The notes: generated by a model not told the origin, from the sequence alone. Counted from the first letter of the stretch, positions 1 to 8,145 are shown. The stretch is 37,409 bases of DNA from an archaeon HR04 (GCA_002898655.1 BEHG01000002.1:1-37409), one strand, 5' to 3'. Numbers and translations: made by a program.

Positions 1-507
1 GTTCCTAATACCAGTCTCTGGGTTCTTTGTTAATACTAGCCCAAATGTTATGAACCTTCCAGCATCCTTTGGCCAGCACTTCAATGCTGGTAATGATAGT
101 AGTGATGCATGATCCTCACCCTCATAAGCCTCATTTACTGGACCCTTGCCAACGATCTTTGGTGCTGTATCTGCAATATCAGAGAGCTTGGGGAGCATCC
201 TTATCTTCCCTAACAGACTTGAAGGCATCTCCATCCTTGCAAGAGATGTTATCCTCTCACCTATCTCCTCAAACTCCTCCATCTGTAATGCTAGCTTCAT
301 CCTCTCAATGCTACCGAATGCATTGCCTAGAACCCTCATGCTATAGTTATCAACATCCTCAAAGAGTAGTGCTGGTCCCCTTGAATACATAACCCTCCTC
401 AGTATCTCAGCCATCTCAAGATCAACACTAACCTTTGTCTTAACCCTCTTCAGCATACCTGAAGCATCTAGAGCATCCATGTACTCCCTTAGGTTCTCAA
501 ATGGCAT
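1..507 (-). CDS. UbiD-family decarboxylase, N-terminal part (cut by window edge)
   Basis: The reverse strand reads openly from an ATG at 507 to the window edge, giving 169 residues of the N-terminus. The start MPFENLREYMDAL, then LLFEDV, and near the edge LKCWPKDAGRFIT followed by LTKNPETGIRN, are characteristic of UbiD-type decarboxylases that use prenylated FMN. Family members decarboxylate aromatic or unsaturated acids. In archaea they serve menaquinone-type pathways or act as anhydromevalonate phosphate decarboxylase in the modified mevalonate pathway, and the visible part cannot decide between these. The gene lies 29 nt downstream of an unrecognised gene on the same strand, so the two are probably co-transcribed. 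The C-terminal catalytic region is outside the window. Confidence 0.9.
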   Translation of the reverse strand, partial: MPFENLREYMDALDASGMLKRVKTKVSVDLEMAEILRRVMYSRGPALLFEDVDNYSMRVLGNAFGSIERMKLALQMEEFEEIGERITSLARMEMPSSLLGKIRMLPKLSDIADTAPKIVGKGPVNEAYEGEDHASLLSLPALKCWPKDAGRFITFGLVLTKNPETGIRN

Positions 508-536
508 TGTACTCTACTGCTCTATCCCTCCATACA

Positions 537-1214
537 TCATTTATTTACTTTACCTAATGCAGCATCTTCAATAGCCTTTATGCATGATGTTATATACATA
601 CTCAACCCATTCAGATGCTCTAACACCCTTGCTAGACTGTTGGTGTAGTTATGCACTGATAACAGGTACTCATCATCATCAGTGTAATCCAACTCCATCT
701 TGCTCCACTCATACTCCTCTTCTTCTTTATCATCCTGCCTTGGAAGCGATACAAGTTCTATCTTACCGAATGGATTCCTATGCGCTATGAAGCCATCGAA
801 CTCCTTCAGAGCAACTATATGCCTAGCACTTATACTGCTCACTACTCTACTTGCCTGCACACCTCCTCTTATCCATGCATTGGTTAGCAGAGAGCATGCA
901 TACAACTCATCATCTATACTCTTATGCATCTCATCACGTATAACCATCCTTACCAGGTTTATATGCGCAATGAAGCTGCTAACCTGCTCCTCCCTTATTG
1001 CTATTGCAGCAATGTTCATGCCCTTCCCCTTCATCCTTGTGAACCTTGATGGTCTTGTAGTGAAGTTGCCCCTAGCAACAACACCCTGCTCTGCACTCAT
1101 GAGTGAGAACCCATTGCTCATCATAGCCCTTATGAAGCTCTCAGTATCAGCAAGTATAGCCTCCCTGAAGAATAGTTCCAGTGCTATTGTCATACTCCTT
1201 ATCCGTATCTGCAT
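537..1214 (-). CDS. Conserved-looking hypothetical protein, 225 aa
   Basis: I do not recognise a family. The protein is soluble by composition, with no clear membrane segment. It has an acidic stretch (EEEEYEW) near residue 165 and a C-terminal portion rich in Leu and His that looks helical. The start could be the ATG at 1214 or the next in-frame ATG at 1193 (MTIALEL); nothing nearby decides between them. It is followed closely by the UbiD-family gene, so both probably share a promoter in the AT-rich divergent region 1215-1410, which also serves the plus-strand gene at 1411. It is called real because it is a long open frame with codon use like its neighbours and sensible spacing. Confidence 0.7.
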   Translation of the reverse strand: MQIRIRSMTIALELFFREAILADTESFIRAMMSNGFSLMSAEQGVVARGNFTTRPSRFTRMKGKGMNIAAIAIREEQVSSFIAHINLVRMVIRDEMHKSIDDELYACSLLTNAWIRGGVQASRVVSSISARHIVALKEFDGFIAHRNPFGKIELVSLPRQDDKEEEEYEWSKMELDYTDDDEYLLSVHNYTNSLARVLEHLNGLSMYITSCIKAIEDAALGKVNK

Positions 1215-1410
1215 CTATAGACCATCAATCGAAGTATAATACAACCCTTTCCATACCTCTAATGCTTTAGTTGGTAACCAGTTAGCATCTGTAAATATAT
1301 TAAGTTAAAATATTCTAATGTGATAGGATTTCTCTTATAGTATTATCAAAATATTAGTAGTTCATTATCAAATACAAAAGGTTAATAATATGTTATAAGT
1401 AATAATTAGT

Positions 1411-1734
1411 ATGTTGAGCTCGAGCGAGGATATGGAGGCTACGGCATTCGAGGAGTTCGAGGGCAAGTATCCAGAGGAGTTGAAGAACCAGATATATGAT
1501 CTAGTATTGACTGCGATAGGAAGGTACATAGAGGGCAACAACCTTAGGGATAGTGATTTCCCAAGGATTGCATCATCAGCACTCTACATACTAGCACTAT
1601 CCCTAGCAAGGAAGGGTCCAATAGAGAGTGTTGAGGAGGCTGAGAGGTATCTACTGGATCAACTACACAGTATACATACAAAGGGTCATACTGCGATAGA
1701 GGAGATATACAGGAATGCTATGGAGAGGAGATAA
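1411..1734 (+). CDS. Small hypothetical helical protein, 107 aa
   Basis: A compact acidic protein that appears almost entirely alpha-helical, with no cysteines and no membrane segment. I do not recognise the family. The ATG at 1411 follows a very AT-rich region (1300-1405) carrying TATA-like sequence, as expected of a short-leader archaeal mRNA. The gene stands alone on the plus strand, divergent from the 537-1214 gene and convergent with the gene ending at 1858. The codon pattern (AGG for Arg, ATA for Ile) matches the rest of the window, which supports a real gene. Confidence 0.65.
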   Translation: MLSSSEDMEATAFEEFEGKYPEELKNQIYDLVLTAIGRYIEGNNLRDSDFPRIASSALYILALSLARKGPIESVEEAERYLLDQLHSIHTKGHTAIEEIYRNAMERR

Positions 1735-1857
1735 TGAATGAATAGATAAGGCAGTTAGGATGATTGATGAATATAAAATTAGCACTAGCAGTCTATAGAT
1801 GGTATGGGTAGAAGAATACACACCATCATCATACCTTGGGCTCATTTTATTTATGAT

Positions 1858-2211
1858 CTAACAATCAACCCACTGATCTGGGAGCACCAATCCTGAGTTA
1901 TCTACTGCAAAGGCCATGTTGTTGAGCGTTACCTGAAACCTCATCATGCCCCTACTGACTATAACCTCTATATCATCTATAGCATCAGGATCTATGCTAG
2001 GCTCTATCCTCTTTATAACTGCATGTATGCTCTCATGCGATATTATAGCCTCAATGTAGCGCTCTATCCCCTTGAACCCACTCATGCCATGCCTTGCATG
2101 CATCTCCGAGTTTATTATCAGCATAGTACTTCCTTCGTACGTGAAGTATGGAGGAGAGCCATCTATGGCACATGCAAACATAACATCATCTATACACATA
2201 TCCTCCATCAT
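1858..2211 (-). CDS. Small protein with a HExxH zinc-peptidase-like motif, 117 aa
   Basis: The protein contains ISHESIHAVIKR at about residues 53-64. This places HESIH in a predicted helix, the pattern of zincin metalloproteases (HExxH). No confident third zinc ligand is visible, although a short acidic DAIDDIEV follows about 15 residues later. At 117 residues it is far smaller than most zincins and lacks a signal peptide or membrane segment, so it would be a minimal cytoplasmic protease-like domain or a zinc-binding protein derived from one. The start is the ATG at 2211 or the adjacent ATG at 2208. It lies 53 nt downstream of the aIF5A stop codon on the same strand. The metal-binding role is inferred from the motif only. 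Confidence 0.6.
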   Translation of the reverse strand: MMEDMCIDDVMFACAIDGSPPYFTYEGSTMLIINSEMHARHGMSGFKGIERYIEAIISHESIHAVIKRIEPSIDPDAIDDIEVIVSRGMMRFQVTLNNMAFAVDNSGLVLPDQWVDC

Positions 2212-2264
2212 AAAATCCTCTCAATTAAAAATTTTAGTTTCTATTATCTATAACCTCTATTATA

Positions 2265-2692
2265 TCACTGCTCCTTAACCCTCATGACTCTATTCCTTCC
2301 TAGCACCCTCCAGTACTCAACCTGTGCTCCCTGCTTAACCTTTGCCTTTGCATCCTCCTCTATAGAGTCTGTCTCAAATACCTCGAAGGTCTCTAGATCC
2401 ATGAGTTGGAGCATGTTATTATTTATAGATATTATCTGTCCATTCCTCTTCTCTATTATTGGAACATCTATATTTGCATCAACTGGAGACACTATGCTAC
2501 GCTTCACACCATCGAATAGTCCTATGGCTACTACCCTAGCCTTCGCTGAGCCATGCTATCTGGGCAACCTTACACCATGCAAGGTTGCATACCAGGCTTG
2601 CTCTTCTCGTATGAGACTATCTTACAGGGTTCTCCATCTATTATTATGTATGAGCCTTCCTTCACACTACCTAGATCAACTGGCTTGCTCAT
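2265..2692 (-). CDS. eif5a: Translation factor aIF5A, interrupted by a 32-nt bulge-helix-bulge intron
   Basis: Archaeal IF5A, the ribosome-binding factor that carries hypusine and relieves stalled translation. The gene is in two pieces. Exon 1 (2692-2590) encodes 34 codons plus one base, beginning [10 protein letters not shown] and ending EKSKPG. Exon 2 (2557-2265) begins with the last two bases of a Lys codon and continues [16 protein letters not shown] through to RVMRVKEQ. Joining them gives 131 residues, the normal aIF5A length, with an intact KPGKHGSAK hypusination loop. K35 is the lysine expected to be modified. Without splicing, the frame shifts after G34 and stops at TAA six codons later, giving a useless 40-residue peptide. 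A GTG-initiated frame from 2507 would lack the whole N-terminal SH3-like domain including the modified Lys, so it is not a sensible gene. Exon identity is very secure; splicing is inferred from structure and frame. Confidence 0.93.
2558..2589 (-). other. Archaeal-type (BHB) intron in the aIF5A pre-mRNA
   Basis: Read on the minus strand, the junction forms a canonical bulge-helix-bulge. CTGG (2595-2592) pairs with CCAG (2563-2560) as the 4-bp central helix. A 3-nt bulge TAT (2591-2589) and a 3-nt bulge ATA (2559-2557) lie on opposite strands. The inner helix GCAACCTT/AAGGTTGC is 8 perfect pairs closed by a 9-nt loop (2580-2572). The outer side pairs GC/GC next to the motif and then GAGC/GCTC. 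Cutting after the second base of each bulge, as the tRNA splicing endonuclease does, removes exactly 32 nt (2589-2558) and creates GGT-AAG-CAT-GGC, that is G-K-H-G. The length is not a multiple of three, so removal is required for a functional product. Confidence 0.9.
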
Positions 2693-2751
2693 ACCATATT
2701 GCATATGCAGGAGTTATTTAATAATTTGCATACACCATTGAGATAACCTAT

Positions 2752-3345
2752 TTACTTCAACTGCTCAAGTATGGATAGGCTCATGAGATGCTCAACGTAT
2801 ATACCTCTCCTTATCACATCCAACCTTACCTTCTCACAGTACCTCTGCTCACTTATATGGCTCTCATCGCTATCCAACTGTAAGAGCAGTATATTATCAG
2901 CATAAGGATATGCAAACTTGAGCATCCTCTCTGGGATGAGTTGCATCCTTGCAAGGTTTGCTGTCTTTATCCTCCACTGCTTTCGTTGGAATACACTCTC
3001 CAGATCCTTCACCTCAACCCTGCCATATCCACGCTTCAGAACATTGACGGATACAAAGTTAAGCCTTGATATCCTTGGTCTATCAAGTAGTTCAAGCCTA
3101 TTTGAGAAGAGTATGGATATGCTTGATGGTATATATGTATAGATATCCTCTACCACCTCCTCCCTATCATTATATGTTGCAATAAGGTAGTGGTTCACAT
3201 ACTCGGCGAGGTATGATCTCAACTCATTGGACATGGTTACAGTAGCAAAGTATAGATCAATTATGTTGGGCGAGTCCCTCCAGTAGACCTTGAGCCTCTT
3301 GCTACCCTCATCATGTACGTAAGGTACGCAGACTATATCTATCAA
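2752..3345 (-). CDS. Hypothetical protein, 197 aa
   Basis: Unrecognised soluble protein with mixed alpha/beta composition, rich in Tyr, Leu and Arg. It has no cysteine motif, signal peptide or membrane segment. The frame opens with a TTG at 3345 (reading LIDIVCVPYVHDEG) just after an in-frame stop, so TTG is the probable start. The next ATG is residue 38 and would remove a well-formed beta-rich beginning. The gene ends 59 nt upstream of the aIF5A start codon on the same strand. Its upstream region (3346-3420) is AT-rich with several TATA-like stretches and is shared with the divergent dehydrogenase-like gene at 3476. Confidence 0.65.
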   Translation of the reverse strand: MIDIVCVPYVHDEGSKRLKVYWRDSPNIIDLYFATVTMSNELRSYLAEYVNHYLIATYNDREEVVEDIYTYIPSSISILFSNRLELLDRPRISRLNFVSVNVLKRGYGRVEVKDLESVFQRKQWRIKTANLARMQLIPERMLKFAYPYADNILLLQLDSDESHISEQRYCEKVRLDVIRRGIYVEHLMSLSILEQLK

Positions 3346-3475
3346 TACCTAACACTTTATACAGATATAAAATATAAATAAGTTAAAAAGACGATGTGTA
3401 TAAAACACGTTTATATGTTGAGTATATAGATTAGGTAAAAGATAATATCATGAAGAGAGATGAGTAACTGATGGT

Positions 3476-4369
3476 ATGGGCTTGGGTGAGGCTAGTAGTA
3501 AGAGTGATGATGGTAGCAGTAGTAGCAGTAGTAGTAATGATATGATGAAGAAGGATGGAGGTGAAAGGAAGGATGATGAAATATGCAAGGTTGTGCTGAT
3601 AAACAACATAACCAATGGGATAGGATTAGCATTATCATCAAGACTTACAAGCATGGGCCTAATAACTTATGCTCTTGGCATTGGTGAAGAATCAACAACC
3701 TCTAGCATAAGGATGGTTGGTAGGTATGGTACTGATGGGGTAGAGGAGTGTATAAGCACTATATTAGAGGAGGCTTCTAGCATAGATGCTTTAATAAACC
3801 TACCAGCATATGCACAGTTGGGCACAATTGAGGATATAACTGTTGAGGAACTTGTAGAGCAGTTAAACGCAAATCTATTCCATACTGCAAGACTCATCAA
3901 GGCAGTCGTGCCAGTTATGAAAGAGCAGGGTAGAGGTGTGATAATCAACGTAACTTCCCTAGCAGGGATGATGGGGTTCCCTGCAATAACTGCATTTGCT
4001 AGCAGCATGTTTGCATTAGAAGGGTTGAGTGAGTGCCTTAGGTATGAACTCATGCAGTATGGGATAGATGTGGTGCTTGTAGAGCCTGGGGCAGTTAAGA
4101 GTGATAAGCATATTCTAAGGCTACCAAGGAGATGCTCAGATATACTCAACAGCGTGCATAGAGGCTTGACCCATCTCATAGAGCATGGACTTAACGCTGA
4201 TGATGTTGCAGATACCATAGTCAAGATAATAAACGACTGCTACAAAGGTGTAAGACCAAGGATGAGGTACATAGTTGGGGATCATGCATATGTTATGTTT
4301 GAGGCAAAGAGGAGCATGAGCGATGATGAGTTCGAGGAACTTGTAAGGAGGGATGTGGGCTTGGCTTAG
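3476..4369 (+). CDS. Short-chain dehydrogenase/reductase fold protein with degenerate active site
   Basis: The Rossmann-fold SDR pattern is clear. There is a cofactor-loop sequence NNITNGIG at about 43-50, NLPAY at 108-112 in place of NNAG, GVIINVTSLAG with the catalytic-position Ser at 161, then FASSMFALEGLSECLRYEL, and VEPGAV. In normal SDRs the third block is YxASK. Here the Tyr position is Phe174 and the Lys position is Met178, and the first Gly of TGxxxGIG is Asn. The catalytic Tyr and Lys are therefore absent and ordinary oxidoreductase chemistry is unlikely; a binding or scaffold role is more plausible. Residues 1-35 form a Ser/Asp/Lys-rich low-complexity extension encoded by AGT/GAT-type repeats, and the true start may be an ATG near 3542. 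The frame is otherwise complete, so this is not a decayed gene. Confidence 0.85.
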   Translation: MGLGEASSKSDDGSSSSSSSNDMMKKDGGERKDDEICKVVLINNITNGIGLALSSRLTSMGLITYALGIGEESTTSSIRMVGRYGTDGVEECISTILEEASSIDALINLPAYAQLGTIEDITVEELVEQLNANLFHTARLIKAVVPVMKEQGRGVIINVTSLAGMMGFPAITAFASSMFALEGLSECLRYELMQYGIDVVLVEPGAVKSDKHILRLPRRCSDILNSVHRGLTHLIEHGLNADDVADTIVKIINDCYKGVRPRMRYIVGDHAYVMFEAKRSMSDDEFEELVRRDVGLA

Positions 4370-4468
4370 CATACATAGAAGAGCATAGAGCAAGAGGCAG
4401 GATAATGCATTGTATGATGAGGCGATGGAAGAGGAGTAGAATCACTAACTGTAGCATGTATTTAGCAT

Positions 4469-5674
4469 CTATGGCGACTCCAACGGGTTAGGCCTCTCAA
4501 GTAGCGTTGCTCTAACATCCATCACATTCCCATCCCTTACCACAGTTAGTGTGATCTGATCACCAACTGACTTTGCTCTCTGTAGATAAACCAGTATATC
4601 GTTTATCTTCCTAACAGGGTTACCATCTATAGCTATTATCACATCTCCTCCAACCTTTATCATTGAGCCATCGCTAAGTGTGACTGTCCTGCTACCTCCC
4701 TTTATACCAGCCTTCTCTGCTGCACTGTTAGCAACAACATCTATAACAAGGAAGCCTCTAGCCTCCTTCAAGCCTAGGATCTCTGCAATCTCTGCATTCA
4801 CATCCCTTCCTGATACTCCAAGCCATGGATGCCTATACTTACCCTCCTCTATAAGTACTGGGACTATCCTCTTAACCGTATTTGATGGTATTGCAAACCC
4901 TATGCCAGCGAACTCTCCAGTCCTTGATGCTATGGCTGTGTTAACACCTACAACCTCGCCATACATGTTAAGCAATGGACCCCCAGAGTTACCTGGGTTT
5001 ATTGCAGCATCTGTCTGTATAACATCTGGTATGTTGAACCCATTTGCTGTCTCGAGCATCCTACCCAACTGGCTCACTATGCCAGAGGTCATCGAGCCAC
5101 TGAGCCCGAATGGGTTACCTATAGCTGCTACCTGCTCCCCAACCTCAAGCTTAGATGAGTCTCCTAATGGTAATGGTCTTAACTTATCCCTGCTTACATC
5201 ATCAACCTTTATAACAGCAATATCTGTGTATGGATCTACACCAACAACCCTCGCCCTATACTCAGTACCATCAAGGAACGTTACGTTAACCCTGCTAGCA
5301 TTCTCAACAACATGATAGTTTGTAACTACATGCCCTTGCAGATCGTATATGAAGCCAGAGCCTATTCCCCTAGCACTACCCTTCTGTACAGATATCTGTA
5401 CTACACTCTGCTCAGCATACTTGAAGAGTTCTGTTAGTGTTAGTCTTCTACCTTCACGCCCCTGCTCTTCTTGTGAACTTTGCATGCCTGTCTGCTCTGC
5501 TGTGTTAGGCACACCTCCTGGTTGTGCATTAACATGGTTACCCTCCTGTACCCCTGGTTGAGGGGATGATACTTGTGATGGGTTGAAGAGATTGATGTTG
5601 TAGTTATAGTAGGCTAGTAGCGATGCTACAACACCAACAACAACTATTATAGCGATGAGGGATGCTCTCATCAC
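4469..5674 (-). CDS. htrA: HtrA/DegP-like membrane-anchored serine protease with PDZ domain
   Basis: A 401-residue protease. Residues 5-25 form one N-terminal membrane anchor, followed by a Pro/Gln/Ser-rich linker to about 75. The trypsin-like domain spans about 85-275 with the full triad: His121 in TNYHVV, Asp151 in YTDIAVIK and Ser230 in NPGNSGGPL. A PDZ domain occupies about 285-395 (WLGVSG, then GGDVIIAIDG). The family degrades misfolded proteins outside the cytoplasmic membrane, and the anchor orientation suggests the catalytic part faces the exterior. The start is ATG at 5674 or the next codon, also ATG. It is preceded on the same strand by a glycosyltransferase gene 44 nt away, so the two may form an envelope-related unit. 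Length and architecture are typical of DegS/HtrA proteins. Confidence 0.93.
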   Translation of the reverse strand: MMRASLIAIIVVVGVVASLLAYYNYNINLFNPSQVSSPQPGVQEGNHVNAQPGGVPNTAEQTGMQSSQEEQGREGRRLTLTELFKYAEQSVVQISVQKGSARGIGSGFIYDLQGHVVTNYHVVENASRVNVTFLDGTEYRARVVGVDPYTDIAVIKVDDVSRDKLRPLPLGDSSKLEVGEQVAAIGNPFGLSGSMTSGIVSQLGRMLETANGFNIPDVIQTDAAINPGNSGGPLLNMYGEVVGVNTAIASRTGEFAGIGFAIPSNTVKRIVPVLIEEGKYRHPWLGVSGRDVNAEIAEILGLKEARGFLVIDVVANSAAEKAGIKGGSRTVTLSDGSMIKVGGDVIIAIDGNPVRKINDILVYLQRAKSVGDQITLTVVRDGNVMDVRATLLERPNPLESP

Positions 5675-5718
5675 TCTTATTGCTTTATGCTCTAATTAAT
5701 GCTTTACCTCTGCATCTA

Positions 5719-6930
5719 TCAGATCTTAAACCCATCTGCCCTGTATATGCTGTATGTATAGCTTCTACCCCTCCATACAACACCATACCTGCTCTTCCTC
5801 ATCCCTATCAGGAACCCAAGCGGTATGAGCAGTGAGCCTAGAGGTGATGCAAAGGCATAGAGAGGGCTTATACCTAGCCCCTTGATCGAGTGGATGAGCG
5901 ATGTTACTGCTATGGTTATGCATGTAGCCATGCTTGTAACTGCAAGACTCGTGCCTAGGTCTAGGTTTAGGCTTAACACTTGAAGGGAGTACGATGCTAG
6001 TAGGAATGGGTAGAGGAAGAGGAAGAATGTTATTAGGAATATGCTGAATGCTTTAGCCTTACTGACATGGTATATTGGTACTATCAGCCTTGATAGACCA
6101 TTTATTAGCGTATTCAGATCCCTAGCCCATACTGCAGAGAAGAGATCATCAGCAAGGAACATCCTCATCCTAAATCCTTGCTTCTTAACCCTTGCTCCCA
6201 ACGCACCATCCTCTACCATCTCATTCCTTACACCTTTATGGGTACCTACAGCCTCATACACCTCACGCCTAATAATGTAGTAACTGCCAAAGAAGTAACC
6301 TGTATCATGCTTGTTGCTGTTAACCCTCAATGGGGAATATCTGCTGTGGAGGAATACAAGTAGCAATGGTAGTGTAGCCTTGGTCCATCTATCTATACAC
6401 TCTAGCCTAGGTACAAGGGTTAGTGCATCCAGTCCATCCTTGAGGAGCCTCTTAACTGCTAGAGGGAGGAGCTTCTCATCATGTACGCTATCTGCATCTG
6501 TGAAGAGCAGCAACTCTGCATCAGACCTTAGATATGCTTGGTAGCATGCCCAGTTCTTGCCTACCCATCCATCTGGCTTCTCGCCAGCATGGATGAAGAG
6601 CACTCTACCATCTCTTCCAGCAAACTCCTCCATTATCCTTGCTGTACTATCCGTACTTGAATCATCCACTGCTATTATCCTAAACTTACTGTACCTCTGC
6701 TTAAGCAGTGAATCAAGGCATCTTGCTATGAACCTCTCCTCATTTCTTGCTGGTACTATGATATCAACCTTAGGCTCTTCAAGTACTGATCCATCACCAT
6801 CGTGGAGCCTTGGTGCATACTTGTATGATCTTATTGTGTATGCTAGTAGATAGAGCCATGTTCCAAGAACACCAAGGATTATTGCAAGGAGGATAGCGTT
6901 GAATGCATCTGTTGCTGTAACTACCATCAT
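5719..6930 (-). CDS. Membrane-bound family 2 glycosyltransferase
   Basis: A 403-residue GT-A fold glycosyltransferase. There is one N-terminal membrane segment (about 10-32), then the catalytic domain beginning VDIIVPARNEERFI (56-68), with DDSSTDS (89-95) for nucleotide binding and the metal-binding TDADS at 144-148. An EDGALG segment, near where the family's catalytic acid sits, lies at about residue 230. Three or four hydrophobic segments occupy about 290-370. The layout resembles the HpnB-like/cell-wall glycosyltransferase group that transfers sugars from nucleotide donors to membrane lipids or polyprenyl carriers; the exact acceptor cannot be told. It lies directly upstream of the HtrA gene on the same strand. 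The start is ATG at 6930, with a second ATG immediately after. Confidence 0.88.
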   Translation of the reverse strand: MMVVTATDAFNAILLAIILGVLGTWLYLLAYTIRSYKYAPRLHDGDGSVLEEPKVDIIVPARNEERFIARCLDSLLKQRYSKFRIIAVDDSSTDSTARIMEEFAGRDGRVLFIHAGEKPDGWVGKNWACYQAYLRSDAELLLFTDADSVHDEKLLPLAVKRLLKDGLDALTLVPRLECIDRWTKATLPLLLVFLHSRYSPLRVNSNKHDTGYFFGSYYIIRREVYEAVGTHKGVRNEMVEDGALGARVKKQGFRMRMFLADDLFSAVWARDLNTLINGLSRLIVPIYHVSKAKAFSIFLITFFLFLYPFLLASYSLQVLSLNLDLGTSLAVTSMATCITIAVTSLIHSIKGLGISPLYAFASPLGSLLIPLGFLIGMRKSRYGVVWRGRSYTYSIYRADGFKI

Positions 6931-7040
6931 GCTACTAGCACCACCATTTCATCCAGGAGCAACACTACATAAATACATACATCCATCATCCATCCATAAT
7001 CTGTATACTCATATTAGGGTGGTTTATAGACAATGAGTAA

Positions 7041-7472
7041 TCAACCTGCATTACTGCATGCATCATTACTTACCCTCTCAAGAGCATCCCTTGTACCCTC
7101 CTCTATATGCCCCTTAACCATGGATGAGAACATTGAGAGCATACCCTTAAGCCTTATATCCCAGAGTACATCTATCCTTGTCTTGCCATTAAGATCTGTT
7201 AACGTTACTATCTTATGCCCTACCATTGGGCCATCCAAGATGTTGATATCTATCTTCTTCAACTCTGGCTCTATACTTACCTCTTCCCTGCATATGGAGT
7301 TCTTGAATGCTATGGTAACCTCTCTAGTTATCCTATTGCCCTCTCTGCTTATGTTGTTTATACTCTTTGTACCATGCCAGTACTTGTGCTCATTATCCAC
7401 ATCGCTAACTATCTTCCATACCCTCTCTATTGGAGCATCTACTACCCTGCTCACCTCAAGCCTTATACCCAT
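7041..7472 (-). CDS. SRPBCC (START-like) superfamily protein
   Basis: 143 residues, the usual size for a single helix-grip domain. It opens with EVSRVVDAPIERVWKIVSDV, the strand-helix signature of polyketide-cyclase/START-like proteins. Alternating beta strands and a long C-terminal helix (about 115-140) follow. Such proteins bind hydrophobic ligands in a central cavity; no ligand can be deduced here. The coding frame begins with ATG at 7472. Upstream on the minus strand an AATTAAAAAG element (about 7494-7503) lies about 26 nt from the start codon, which fits a TATA box and a nearly leaderless transcript. The neighbouring zinc-binding gene at 7499 is on the same strand but would end within that promoter. 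Confidence 0.85.
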   Translation of the reverse strand: MGIRLEVSRVVDAPIERVWKIVSDVDNEHKYWHGTKSINNISREGNRITREVTIAFKNSICREEVSIEPELKKIDINILDGPMVGHKIVTLTDLNGKTRIDVLWDIRLKGMLSMFSSMVKGHIEEGTRDALERVSNDACSNAG

Positions 7473-7498
7473 GCCTTGAGTATAGTATGAGACCCTTT

Positions 7499-7723
7499 TT
7501 AATTTATCATGCCTATATCAAGTACCTTATACTTTCCATTGCTGTTCTTATCAACGAACTTGATGAACTCCCTTGCACACTTTGAGCAGAGTGGTATAGG
7601 CTCCTTTATCATCAAGCTATTCCAGAATACAGCATAGAAGCTCATGTAACCCCTATACGATTCACAGTCAACACACCTTAGATCCTTAACGTACCTAAGA
7701 TCTATCCTCTTGCCGTTATGCAT
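7499..7723 (-). CDS. Small zinc-binding (two CxxC) protein, 74 aa
   Basis: The protein has two cysteine pairs, CVDC near residue 17 and CSKC near residue 48, which together suggest one structural zinc site. The region between them is aromatic-rich (YRGYMSFYAVFWN). The frame can be read from a TTG at 7738, but the ATG at 7723 (MHNGKRIDLRY) gives a cleaner start and is preferred. Its function is unknown; small zinc-ribbon proteins of this type are common in archaea and often associate with nucleic acids or larger complexes. It lies upstream of the SRPBCC gene on the same strand. Confidence 0.7.
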   Translation of the reverse strand: MHNGKRIDLRYVKDLRCVDCESYRGYMSFYAVFWNSLMIKEPIPLCSKCAREFIKFVDKNSNGKYKVLDIGMIN

Positions 7724-7821
7724 GATTTCATTACCCAATGCATTGTTATGAACGGTATTCTGTAAGATCTATTACATACAGATCATCATGATATATATGG
7801 TAGATCCTTCAACCTTATCTG

Positions 7822-8145
7822 ATGAGCATAAGTTACGATGAGTTCAAGAGGCTGGATATAAGGGTTGGTGTAGTGCTCAAGGCTGAGAGTATAGCAGGGA
7901 AGAGCAAGATAATGAAGGCTATTGTAGATATTGGTGGTGAGAAGAGGGAGCTTATAGTTGGAGGGGCTGAGTACTACAAGCCAGAGGAGATGGTTGGTAG
8001 GAAGGTTGTAGTTCTAGCAAACCTTGAGCCAAAGAATATAGCAGGGGTAAGATCCCATGGGATGCTCCTTGCTGCTGATGTTGATGGCAAGCCATATTGG
8101 CTAACTGTTGATGGAGATGCACCTGCAGGAAGTAAAGTAAGATGA
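7822..8145 (+). CDS. tRNA-binding (Trbp111/CsaA-like) OB-fold protein
   Basis: A 107-residue stand-alone EMAP/Trbp111-type OB-fold domain. It opens with YDEFKRLDIRVGVVLKAE, the signature of the tRNA-binding domain fused to some methionyl-tRNA synthetases. It ends with the typical ANLEPKNIAGVRSHGMLLAA block, which shapes the RNA-binding and dimer surface. It may act as a tRNA-binding partner of MetRS or as a free tRNA chaperone; no synthetase lies nearby to decide. The ATG at 7822 follows a short AT-rich promoter region. The gene is complete and of normal family length. Confidence 0.92.
   Translation: MSISYDEFKRLDIRVGVVLKAESIAGKSKIMKAIVDIGGEKRELIVGGAEYYKPEEMVGRKVVVLANLEPKNIAGVRSHGMLLAADVDGKPYWLTVDGDAPAGSKVR

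Noticed and set aside
69-392. Plus-strand open frame opposite the UbiD-family gene
   Set aside because: It is an antisense shadow; the minus-strand protein has clear family motifs.
2265-2507. An 80-codon frame starting with GTG as a short stand-alone protein
   Set aside because: It is the second exon of aIF5A; alone it lacks the N-terminal domain and the hypusine loop.
2558-2589. Sequencing error or simple frameshift mutation in aIF5A
   Set aside because: A random 32-nt error would not create a perfect bulge-helix-bulge whose standard cut sites restore the exact conserved residues.
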